This document shows, in pieces, positions 1 through 6,562 of a stretch of 11,477 nucleotides of DNA; the first letter of the stretch is position 1; each line of letters begins with the position of its first letter. Source of the stretch: Thermoprotei archaeon (GTDB lineage Archaea > Thermoproteota > Thermoprotei_A > Sulfolobales > NBVN01); assembly GCA_003661745.1 (NCBI GenBank), contig QMWS01000011.1, positions 1 through 11,477 on the forward strand, read 5' to 3'. A program made the translations under genes and the position numbers. The notes beneath the pieces are model-generated. The model worked only from the letters and a program-made list of their open reading frames with translations, had not been told where the DNA came from and ran no database searches.

Positions 1-666
1 CACCGGAATGCCCTTCTCGAACTCTATCGTTACGTACTCTGGCTTATCGGGTGCCTTCTCTGGGCTCTGCGTCCATAGGAATACGTCGTCGGGGGGCTCG
101 GCATAAGGGTCTTCGAGAACTCCACCCTCAATACTTCTGCCCCATAGGTTCTCGTCTATACTGTAGATTCCGTGTGATACAGGTATGCCAACTTTCTTTG
201 CGTACTCGAGCTCCCGGTCCCTAGTTAAGCCCCACTCCCTAACAGCCGCGATAATCTTTGCTTCAGGGTAGAGCGACTTTATGGCTAAGTCAAATCTCAC
301 CTGGTCATTGCCCTTGCCTGTACAGCCGTGTGCGACGTAGACAGTCCCCTCCTTCTTAGCCACCTCAACTACCTTCATAGCTATTAGTGGCCTTGCCAGA
401 GCCGTTGAGAGCGGATACACACCTTCATAGAGCGCATTAGCCTTAATCGCAGGAGCTATGTAGTTATCAACGAATTCCTCCTTAGCGTCTATGTAGTAGT
501 GCTTAACAGCTCCTAGCTTGTACGCCTTCTCCTCGATTTTCTTAAAGTCCTCCTCCTGACCCACATCCACAGTTACAGTAACCACTTCAGCACCTAACTT
601 CTCCTGAAGCAATTTCAAAATAACAGACGTATCCAGACCACCTGAAAACGCAAGTACCACCTTCAC
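1..666 (-). CDS. argG: Argininosuccinate synthase, N-terminal 222 residues (runs off left edge)
   Basis: Condenses citrulline and aspartate with ATP to argininosuccinate in arginine synthesis; cytosolic. The N-terminus reads VKVVLAFSGGLDTS, the ATP-pyrophosphatase loop of this family. Further conserved blocks are PLSTALARPLIA, VAHGCTGKGNDQVRFD and SIDENLWGRSIEGG, all typical of ArgG and covering nucleotide, citrulline and aspartate binding. The family is about 400 residues, so just over half is visible; the frame is still open at base 1. I chose GTG at 664-666 because GGTGA (672-676) sits five bases before it and the protein begins right at the expected first strand. A GTG at 673-675 is an alternative if the transcript is leaderless. 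No other arginine gene is in the window. The ACT-domain regulator gene lies 91 bases upstream on the same strand. Confidence 0.97.
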   Translation of the reverse strand, partial: MKVVLAFSGGLDTSVILKLLQEKLGAEVVTVTVDVGQEEDFKKIEEKAYKLGAVKHYYIDAKEEFVDNYIAPAIKANALYEGVYPLSTALARPLIAMKVVEVAKKEGTVYVAHGCTGKGNDQVRFDLAIKSLYPEAKIIAAVREWGLTRDRELEYAKKVGIPVSHGIYSIDENLWGRSIEGGVLEDPYAEPPDDVFLWTQSPEKAPDKPEYVTIEFEKGIPV

Positions 667-697
667 GCTATTCACCAACTGCCTTACGAATGGTCAG

Positions 698-707
698 TTT
701 TTATACG
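698..707 (-). promoter_or_regulatory. Probable TATA box of argG
   Basis: The minus strand reads CGTATAAAAA here, about 26 bases before position 677. This predicts a transcript starting at or just before the argG start, so a very short leader or none. It suggests argG can be transcribed independently of the regulator gene upstream. Inferred from sequence only. Confidence 0.5.
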
Positions 708-708
708 T

Positions 709-750
709 TATGTAACATCTATTACCAAATTATTATGTTATTGTTACATA
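709..750. promoter_or_regulatory. Inverted repeat, possible operator of argG
   Basis: TATGTAACA (709-717) and its exact reverse complement TGTTACATA (742-750) are separated by 24 bases. The left arm is part of a near-palindrome, ATGTAACAT. The arm centres are about 33 bases apart, close to three helical turns, so dimers on the same DNA face could bind both. The element lies just upstream of the argG TATA box and just downstream of the regulator's stop codon. A role as binding site for the neighbouring ACT-domain protein is inference. Confidence 0.4.
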
Positions 751-757
751 TAGAACA

Positions 758-1441
758 TTATATACCTAGCTCTCCTCTTGCGGATATTATTAGGTCTTCA
801 AGAATGCTGTATGCCTTGGATGCCTCCTTCCTATCACATACAATAATTGTTTCTCTATAACATGAAATTATTTGTGTTATGTTTATGCCATTGCTAGCCA
901 GTACTGAGGATATGAGTGCTACTACACCCGGTGTCTTAGTTATTTCTTCGGGGCTAACCATTATTATTGCTGTTTGATTATCTAGGTACTCCACAATATT
1001 TTCTTTACCCAAGAGATCGATTACGTCCTTGCTTACCTCTTTAGCTGCTATGATGGTAAATGTTACTGTTCCCTGAGTTAGCTGAAAGAATCTAGCATTC
1101 TCCATTATCTTCGTTACTCGAGTTATTTTAGGCAGAACTACGTTCCTGTAGACGCTTATTACTACTAGGTCTGTCTGAAGCTCTATTACTGAGGAAGCAA
1201 CTATCTTCCTAATCTTAGCATTCAGCGATGTATGAATCTTCTTCAGCTCCTCCCTCAGCCTAATTAGGGACATTTTAATAGCGCCTAGAGATGCCTCACA
1301 TCCGTGCTTCTTCAGCTCAGAAAGTAGGTAGCGAGCTAACGCGCTGTAATTAACGACACCTAAAATAAGACACTCCCTCAGGAAGGGATGGGAAATTATA
1401 AAGTCTCTGACTATATTAGCTATGCTTGACGGCTTCTTCAT
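758..1441 (-). CDS. Predicted transcription regulator: N-terminal helix-turn-helix plus C-terminal aspartokinase-type ACT domains
   Basis: A 227-residue cytosolic protein. Residues 1-70 are helical and fit a winged-helix-like DNA-binding region (SIANIVRDFIISHPFLRECL, then ARYLLSEL and AIKMSLIRLREEL). Residues about 115-160 resemble a first ACT unit (QGTVTFTIIAAKEV). Residues 170-220 form a clear second ACT unit (GVVALISSVLASNGINIT, then ETIIVCDRK), as in the regulatory part of aspartate kinase. ACT domains usually bind amino acids. No kinase domain is present, so a ligand-sensing DNA-binding protein is the simplest reading. It lies directly upstream of argG in the same direction, which points to amino-acid control, perhaps arginine or aspartate; that link is inference. 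ATG is at 1439-1441, with a TATA box about 25 bases before it, suggesting leaderless translation. Confidence 0.8.
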   Translation of the reverse strand: MKKPSSIANIVRDFIISHPFLRECLILGVVNYSALARYLLSELKKHGCEASLGAIKMSLIRLREELKKIHTSLNAKIRKIVASSVIELQTDLVVISVYRNVVLPKITRVTKIMENARFFQLTQGTVTFTIIAAKEVSKDVIDLLGKENIVEYLDNQTAIIMVSPEEITKTPGVVALISSVLASNGINITQIISCYRETIIVCDRKEASKAYSILEDLIISARGELGI

Positions 1442-1458
1442 TACTTACCACACTAGAT

Positions 1459-1472
1459 AATATATTTAAAAC
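1459..1472 (-). promoter_or_regulatory. Probable TATA box of the ACT-domain regulator
   Basis: The minus strand reads GTTTTAAATATATT, centred about 25 bases before the ATG at 1441. This spacing implies a leaderless transcript, which fits the lack of a good Shine-Dalgarno motif there. Confidence 0.55.
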
Positions 1473-1580
1473 AAGGAGATAAAGAATAACTGCTGGACTC
1501 ACTAAGTTTTAAGTTAGCTACCCTAGTAATTGTAACTTTATGGTTTAATCGCCTTGAGCTCTTCCAGCAGCATAGAGGTT

Positions 1581-1817
1581 GTGACAGCAGTTGAGAGTAT
1601 TAATGTCCTGAGGAAAGGCTACAGGTGGTTTGGCGTAGTTAATGTGAGGATTGATGGGGAAAGGGTTTCACTGTTGATGACTAGCTCCATAGCTCAGTGA
1701 CTCTATCCTAGGTTCAAGATTAAGGTTGAGCTCCTCGATGAGTCTAAGTCCGTTAATGGCGTAAAGATCTTAGGGTACGGAACTGTCTCGGTCGAGAAAT
1801 ATGAGAGGGTACCCTAA
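1581..1817 (+). pseudogene. Small protein gene interrupted by one in-frame TGA
   Basis: This is the only coding-like segment in the 443-base gap between the regulator and mgtE. From GTG at 1581 the frame reads 39 codons (including RKGYRWFGVVNVRIDGERV), then TGA at 1698-1700, then 38 more codons in the same frame (including LYPRFKIKVELLDE and VKILGYGTVSVEKYERV) to TAA at 1815-1817. Both halves have the charged/hydrophobic strand pattern and codon use of a real gene, and no shift is needed to join them. I do not recognise the family; the alternating strands suggest a small beta-barrel. The start is uncertain: TTG at 1554 is in frame and no well-spaced Shine-Dalgarno motif is seen. A run of six T at 1827-1832 could terminate it. 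A single nonsense change (for example TGG to TGA) is the simplest reading. Confidence 0.5.
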
Positions 1818-1826
1818 AAGCTGCTA

Positions 1827-1832
1827 TTTTTT
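1827..1832 (+). terminator. T-tract after the broken small gene
   Basis: Six consecutive T on the plus strand begin ten bases after the TAA at 1815-1817. Oligo-T downstream of a gene is the usual archaeal termination signal. No strong hairpin precedes it. Confidence 0.35.
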
Positions 1833-1884
1833 AGGCCTCAGCACACCTAATTTGAAATTTTATGTTAGGAGCTATAACCTAGAA

Positions 1885-3258
1885 TTATATGTGTAGATAA
1901 TTTATTAACAGCGTAGCTATCGTGAAGTACATCGTTAACCCTGTAGCGTCAGCAACGGTTGTTATTAGTGGTGCAGATATAACTGCTGGATCAAGCCCTA
2001 GCCTAGCCGTTACCATAGGCAACATCGCACCCATAATGCTGCCTACGTAAACCACAAGTATTATGGCTAACCCTAGCGTTAGTGCTACCAGTGCATTACC
2101 GCTCATTATATACCCTATACTAAACGCTATAGGTGAAAGCAGTGCACCCATAATCAGCGACGTAGCCGTCTCCTTAGCTATAATCCTCAGCGCGTCACTA
2201 AAGCTCAGCCTAGCCTCCCCCATTGCTAGCGACCTAATGACCAGGGTCGCTGCCTGGGAACCTGCATTACCTCCCGTATCGGTTAGTACCGGTATGAAGA
2301 ACGAAAGCGCTATGACTGCTGATAGCAGTGCCTCGTACCTGCTTATTATCGTCACACTTATTAGATCCCCCAAATACAGCGCTATAAGCCACACTATTCT
2401 CTTACGGACCAACTCACGTATTCTCGCAGCCAGATAAGGCTCACGTATCTTAACTATACCACCGAACTTAACGAGATCTTCTGTTGCTTCATTAACTAAC
2501 ACATCCATAATATCATCAGCCGTTATAGCACCCAGTAGGACACCTTCATCATCTATAACTGGCACCTCATCTAGGTCGTATTTAACTACTAGCTTAGCTA
2601 CCTCCTCCTGATCAATGTCTGCCTTAACTGCTATGTAGTTTCTCATCATTATGTCCCTTAGCTTCTTATTGCGGGGTGAGGTGAGAAATCTCTTTATGTC
2701 GATTATTCCTCTTAGCCTGCCCTTGCTATCCACTACGTATATATATCTTGATGTATCATATCCCTCGAATTCTGATCTAGCAATAAATTCCTCTACAGCA
2801 TTACCCACTAATCTCTCTTCGTAGAAGGCAGGGATTCTCGTAGTCATTATACCTCCTGCTGTCTCTGGCGGATACTTGAGCAGAGGCCTCACTTCAGCAA
2901 TTTTCCACGCTGGTAATTCCCTCAACAGTGATATTCTGAGTGATGGTGGAAGAGCCTCTAGAAGATCCGCTAACTCGTCAACAGGTAGCTCAATGGCTAT
3001 CCTAGCAAGCCTCCTAATACCTAGTACCTTTAGTACGTCATTCAGAACTTGCTGAGGCAACTTAGCTATTATCTCTACGTACACGCTGTCAGGTATCATT
3101 ACAGCTAGCTTCCTCCTATCCTCGCTGTCTAGGCGCTCAAGTATGTCAATGAAATCTTGGGGCCTCAACGCCTCTAGTATCCTTAGCTTCTCAACGCCCT
3201 TTTCCAGCTCCTCCTTAATTTCGTCAAGTAAATCCTCCATGCTTTCTTGGGCTTTCAC
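1885..3258 (-). CDS. mgtE: MgtE-family magnesium channel/transporter with CBS pair
   Basis: A Mg2+ channel of the cytoplasmic membrane, 457 residues, full length for the family. Residues about 5-125 form the helical N domain. The linker KYPPETAGGIMTT (128-140) is the MgtE signature before the CBS domains. Residues about 135-255 are two CBS domains (DVLVNE near the end) that gate the pore by sensing cytosolic Mg2+. From about 285 to the end there are five membrane helices, with PVLTDTGGNAGSQ (323-335) and the late DPAVISAPLITTVADATG (423-440), whose acidic residue matches the ion-binding Asp. The start is GTG at 3256-3258: AGGTGAT at 3264-3270 lies five bases before it. An in-frame ATG at 3238-3240 has no such motif. 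feoB ends 77 bases upstream in the same direction. A second Mg2+ channel, corA, lies about 4 kb away. Confidence 0.95.
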   Translation of the reverse strand: MKAQESMEDLLDEIKEELEKGVEKLRILEALRPQDFIDILERLDSEDRRKLAVMIPDSVYVEIIAKLPQQVLNDVLKVLGIRRLARIAIELPVDELADLLEALPPSLRISLLRELPAWKIAEVRPLLKYPPETAGGIMTTRIPAFYEERLVGNAVEEFIARSEFEGYDTSRYIYVVDSKGRLRGIIDIKRFLTSPRNKKLRDIMMRNYIAVKADIDQEEVAKLVVKYDLDEVPVIDDEGVLLGAITADDIMDVLVNEATEDLVKFGGIVKIREPYLAARIRELVRKRIVWLIALYLGDLISVTIISRYEALLSAVIALSFFIPVLTDTGGNAGSQAATLVIRSLAMGEARLSFSDALRIIAKETATSLIMGALLSPIAFSIGYIMSGNALVALTLGLAIILVVYVGSIMGAMLPMVTARLGLDPAVISAPLITTVADATGLTMYFTIATLLINYLHI

Positions 3259-3293
3259 CAGCTATCACCTACTATTAACTTTAAGAAAGCTGG
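3241..3293 (-). promoter_or_regulatory. mgtE start region with Shine-Dalgarno motif and competing inverted repeats
   Basis: The ribosome site AGGTGAT (3264-3270) decides the GTG start at 3258. Around it, the minus-strand segment CCAGCTTTCTT (3293 to 3283) can pair with AGCTGG (3263-3258), which overlaps the start codon, or with AAGAAAGC (3248-3241) inside the coding region. The two pairings overlap and exclude each other, and both put the ribosome site in the loop. This only matters if transcription starts upstream of 3293. A TATA-like AGTAAAATACT near 3297-3307 would instead start transcripts near 3276, leaving the first segment out. Confidence 0.25.
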
Positions 3294-3335
3294 AGTATTT
3301 TACTATAATGAATTCTTGCTGGAGTTAGACACCAA

Positions 3336-5486
3336 CTAAAACGTGCTACCTATGACATATGCGAGAACCGATACAAGCGTAGCTACCGATACCATATACA
3401 CGATTGAGAAGGCTGTCCACTTCAGGCTCTTCGTCTCCTGGTAAATTACAGCTACTGTAGCTAAGCATGGGACGTAGAGCATTAAGAATAGTAGTATAGC
3501 TATCCCCTGTGCTGGTGTTAGATTGAGTGTGCGGAACGCCTCCTCCTCACTAACTCCCTGCATGATAGCTATAGCTGAGACGAGCCCTTCCTTAGCGATA
3601 AAACCGTTAATAAGTGCAAAGCCTATCCTCCATGAGGTGTCGTAGTCTAAGCCGTAGAGTGCTGACAGTCCAGGGGCTACTGCCGCACCAGCAAGTGCCG
3701 CATAGCTCTCTGAGGGATCGCTTGTAGGGCCGTGTGGTCCGTATGCCAACATTAACCAAGTTACGATGCTGAGTGCGAATATTATTATGCCTGCTTTCTT
3801 AAGGAAGTGCTTTGCTGAGTCCCATGCAAGCCACCAAACTACCTTTGCATTCGGCTTATGTAGTGGCGGTATCTCTATTAGGAGTTCTGGAGGTTCTTTA
3901 GTTCTAAATACTACACGCCTTAGGAAAAGCGAGGATAGCAGAAATACCGCTATACTTACTACGTACGCTAACGTTACGGTTCCAGCCTGAAAGATGGGCG
4001 ACGTAAAGAATGCAGTAGCAGCAAAGAGGAGTACTATAAGCCTCGCCTGGCAGAGTATGTATGGTAACGATACAACCATTTCTAACCTCTCAGCCTCATC
4101 AACGGCTACTCGGGACCCCATAATGCCAGGTACGTTACAACCTAGTGAGATGAACATCGGATATGCTGCCTTACCTGAGAGCCCAAACTTAGAGAAGAAG
4201 TTATGTAGTGCCAGAGCTATTCTGGGCCCTAGGCCGGAGTCCTCTATAGTCGCCATTATAGCTGATATCGTGAGTATTAGGGGGAAGAATGATAGGACTG
4301 CTCCTACACCACCTATTATTCCATCAGCTACTAAGCTCGCCAACACCTCTGAAGCAGGCGATATAGCCTCCCTGACTACATCACCTATATAAACAAAGAG
4401 AGCCGTAAGTAACCCACTAAGGCTGTAGTTCTCAACGATTTCAGCTATGTGCGGCGCACCTGCGAAGTCAGCTATTATGTTTAGCGGGAAGCCAAGGTTG
4501 ATTATGAATGCAATAACAAATACCGAGAATATCGTTAATGCACTGATTACCGGTCCTAGGATCGGTATCTGAAATATTCTGTCTAGGTAACTTATTCTCG
4601 CGGCTACATGAACTCTAACAACTACATCCTTTAGCAGTGAGTCAGCAAACTCATACCTACTTGAAGCTATTATTTCCTCGGGTGACCTATTGAGTATGCG
4701 CTTTATCTCCTCGCGGTACCTCAGTGCCTTCTCAACTACGTGCTCAGCCCCGAGCTTCTTCAGCAACTCAGCTATATCCTCATCACCTTCAAGAAGCCTC
4801 AGTGCCAGCCACCGCTTCGGGTAGCTAGAGAGTACCCTACTTGCCTCGATATCTTCTTCTAGCTCACTAAGGTACGTCTCAATGCCATTATACTTGATCT
4901 TAATTATGTCCCTCCTCACTCGCTTGCCTTCTGCGACATCTAAAAGTGCATTAATTAATTCCCTTAAGCCTGAGCCCTTGATAGCTGATACAGAAATTAC
5001 TGGAACACCTAATTTAGCTTCAAGCTTATCTGTATGTATATGGAGTCCCTGGCTATGCGCTAGGTCAGATTTAGTTAATGCTATGACAACCTTAGGCGTT
5101 AGCTCGAGTATCTGAATAGCTAGGTATATCGTCCTCTCAGGAGCTGTCGAATCAACTAAAACAAGCACTACGTCAGCGTTACCTGCGAGTAGGTAATCTC
5201 TCGCAACCTTTTCATCAAGTGTGAGGGCGCTTAAACCGTAAATACCCGGTAAGTCAACAAAGCATACTTTCCTTCCCTTAACTTCTCTTACACCTACCTT
5301 CTTCTCAACTGTTGTACCGGACCAGTTACTCACCCTAACGCTCTCCCCAGTTAAGACATTGAATAAAGTAGACTTCCCTACATTCGGCTGACCAGCTACA
5401 GCAACAACTATATCACATTCACGGGTATCCGCATCCTCCCTATTTATAGTCATTGGAATGTGCCCGTCAATAAAATTTAGACACAT
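3336..5486 (-). CDS. feoB: FeoB ferrous iron transporter
   Basis: GTP-controlled Fe2+ uptake across the cytoplasmic membrane. Up to 716 residues. The N-terminal G domain (about 25-190) shows G1 GQPNVGKS (32-39), switch threonines near 58-59, G3 DLPG (78-81), G4 TKSD (138-141, Thr replacing the usual Asn) and G5 SAIKG (167-171). A helical spacer region follows. From about 305 the membrane part has both gate repeats, LSFFPLI...EDSGLG (about 398-420) and NGFIAKEG (627-634), plus LGCNVPGIMGSR (448-459) with the conserved cysteine. No FeoA is fused or found in the window. The longest start is ATG at 5484-5486, but a TATA box at 5487-5500 would begin transcripts near 5468, inside that reading. The in-frame ATG at 5451-5453 (705 residues) is therefore a good alternative. 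mgtE follows 77 bases downstream and could be co-transcribed. Confidence 0.97.
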   Translation of the reverse strand: MCLNFIDGHIPMTINREDADTRECDIVVAVAGQPNVGKSTLFNVLTGESVRVSNWSGTTVEKKVGVREVKGRKVCFVDLPGIYGLSALTLDEKVARDYLLAGNADVVLVLVDSTAPERTIYLAIQILELTPKVVIALTKSDLAHSQGLHIHTDKLEAKLGVPVISVSAIKGSGLRELINALLDVAEGKRVRRDIIKIKYNGIETYLSELEEDIEASRVLSSYPKRWLALRLLEGDEDIAELLKKLGAEHVVEKALRYREEIKRILNRSPEEIIASSRYEFADSLLKDVVVRVHVAARISYLDRIFQIPILGPVISALTIFSVFVIAFIINLGFPLNIIADFAGAPHIAEIVENYSLSGLLTALFVYIGDVVREAISPASEVLASLVADGIIGGVGAVLSFFPLILTISAIMATIEDSGLGPRIALALHNFFSKFGLSGKAAYPMFISLGCNVPGIMGSRVAVDEAERLEMVVSLPYILCQARLIVLLFAATAFFTSPIFQAGTVTLAYVVSIAVFLLSSLFLRRVVFRTKEPPELLIEIPPLHKPNAKVVWWLAWDSAKHFLKKAGIIIFALSIVTWLMLAYGPHGPTSDPSESYAALAGAAVAPGLSALYGLDYDTSWRIGFALINGFIAKEGLVSAIAIMQGVSEEEAFRTLNLTPAQGIAILLFLMLYVPCLATVAVIYQETKSLKWTAFSIVYMVSVATLVSVLAYVIGSTF

Positions 5487-5500
5487 CTAAATATACTTTT
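5487..5500 (-). promoter_or_regulatory. Probable TATA box of feoB
   Basis: The minus strand reads AAAAGTATATTTAG directly before the longest ATG. A start about 25 bases further down falls near 5468, which would favour the second ATG at 5453 as the real feoB start, with a leader of about 15 bases. Confidence 0.45.
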
Positions 5501-5632
5501 GAGCAATTGCAAAAAGAAGATTAGATTCCCTACGTAACGCTAGGGTAACAGCAGAGAAAGTTAGACTACTCTAAATATCAGTAGGTAGACGAGAGTTAAG
5601 CGACACGTATTATGCTTTAAGGTTAGTACTTG

Positions 5633-5758
5633 TCAAGAAAGGCTAGAAGAACCCTCTAGAGCCAGGGGATTCTTCACGACTCCGCCGATGCGGGCTCCCA
5701 ACGGCTCTTCATCGGGTGTAACTGCAATTAATGCCTCAAGTAGATTTAAGTTCGAAAT
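5633..5758 (-). mobile_element. Possible IS200/IS605-type remnant: TnpB C-terminal tail with omega-RNA-like hairpins
   Basis: In the 284-base gap upstream of feoB the minus strand is open from 5758 to TGA at 5633-5635 (41 codons), with a stop just before it. It reads ALIAVTPDEEPLGARIGG and then VVKNPLALEGSSSLS. As I recall, crenarchaeal TnpB proteins end in a similar VKNPxAL-type tail, encoded by DNA that doubles as the 3' end of the guide (omega) RNA. The same DNA is GC-rich and folds: GAAGAACCCT (5646-5655) pairs with AGGG (5664-5667) plus TTCTTC (5670-5675), with a two-base bulge; CCGATG (5685-5690) pairs with CATCGG (5710-5715). No TnpA or TnpB catalytic part remains. It could instead be an unrelated structured RNA. 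No guide match was testable. Confidence 0.4.
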
Positions 5759-5770
5759 TTAAAATACTTT

Positions 5771-6541
5771 TCAAGGTATTCTTAAGGAGCATGGTAAGCC
5801 CGCACAACACTTGCCGCAGGCATCAGCATATCCGTGTAGCACTTTATAGTACCTTATGGCTATTTCCGTTAGTCTACTAAAGCACCTAAACTTACCGCTG
5901 CCCTCCCACGCTGAGAAAGCACTGACAGGACACCTCCTCACGCATATGCCACATGATATTCCCTTCTTTTCTAGGCAGTATTCGCTAATTGGCCTAGGCG
6001 TCTCTTCAACTACTGCCTCTGTAAGTATCGTCCCTAGCCTTACTGCACATCCCTTAGGAGTTATTAGCATGTTATTAAGGCCGAAGGTTCCGAGACCGCA
6101 CACGTATCCTGCATGTCGGTGACTCCACGAAGCGGTTAATGACCTTACATCAAAGTTGTGCGTTGGCATTATAGCTATGCTCTTAAATCCCCAATTTCTT
6201 AGCTCCTCAGCTACCCTTCTACCTACCTTCTCAATAATCTTATTACCCACGAGGTATTCCTTAAGCCACTGAATAGATGGTTCCTCACCCTCCACATTGC
6301 TCTCTACGGCTTCAGCACTTAGCGGTAGTGCAAAGACTATAACACTTCTTGCTGCAGGCAGGATCTCGCGGGGATGCTTTATCCATGGATGCACACTCTT
6401 AAGCCTACTCCAGAGAACATCGCCAGTGTTCCTAGATGCTACAGGTGCAGGCAGTCTAAACCTAATACCGGACCTAAGTACCTCCTCCTCGAGTAGCCCG
6501 TTAATTAGCTCACGTACCTCATCTAGGGATATCTTAGCCAA
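5771..6541 (-). CDS. QueG-like double [4Fe-4S] cluster protein
   Basis: A 256-residue cytosolic redox protein related to epoxyqueuosine reductase (QueG), shorter than QueG's roughly 380 residues. Family blocks are LPAARSVIVFALPL (61-74), HAGYVCGLGTFGLNNMLITP (143-162) and LGTILTE (169-175). Cluster ligands: C189, C197, C200, C204 followed by Pro; then C220, C242, C245, C246 and C251 near the end. QueG binds cobalamin and makes queuosine, but archaea normally make archaeosine, so the substrate here is unknown. The start is TTG at 6539-6541, supported by a perfect GGAGGTG (6547-6553) five bases upstream. The corA stop is only 21 bases before the start, so the two are very likely one transcript. 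It may serve cofactor or metal chemistry alongside the transporters; that is inference. Confidence 0.8.
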   Translation of the reverse strand: MAKISLDEVRELINGLLEEEVLRSGIRFRLPAPVASRNTGDVLWSRLKSVHPWIKHPREILPAARSVIVFALPLSAEAVESNVEGEEPSIQWLKEYLVGNKIIEKVGRRVAEELRNWGFKSIAIMPTHNFDVRSLTASWSHRHAGYVCGLGTFGLNNMLITPKGCAVRLGTILTEAVVEETPRPISEYCLEKKGISCGICVRRCPVSAFSAWEGSGKFRCFSRLTEIAIRYYKVLHGYADACGKCCAGLPCSLRIP

Positions 6542-6546
6542 TAACG

Positions 6547-6553
6547 CACCTCC
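6547..6553 (-). promoter_or_regulatory. Shine-Dalgarno GGAGGTG that fixes the TTG start
   Basis: Seven-base match to the archaeal 16S anti-Shine-Dalgarno sequence, five bases before TTG at 6541, placed between the corA stop (6563-6565) and the iron-sulfur gene. It is the best evidence for the unusual start codon. Confidence 0.75.
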
Positions 6554-6562
6554 ACGCCGGGC

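Noticed and set aside
1698..1700. UGA read as selenocysteine
   Set aside because: No selenocysteine insertion hairpin seen nearby, and the pathway is not expected in this lineage; a nonsense mutation is simpler.
2063..2437. Plus-strand ORF of 124 codons opposite mgtE
   Set aside because: Lies wholly within the well-conserved MgtE membrane domain on the other strand; composition is that of an antisense shadow.
3994..4392. Plus-strand ORF of 132 codons opposite feoB
   Set aside because: Antisense to conserved FeoB gate motifs, no family resemblance and no ribosome site.
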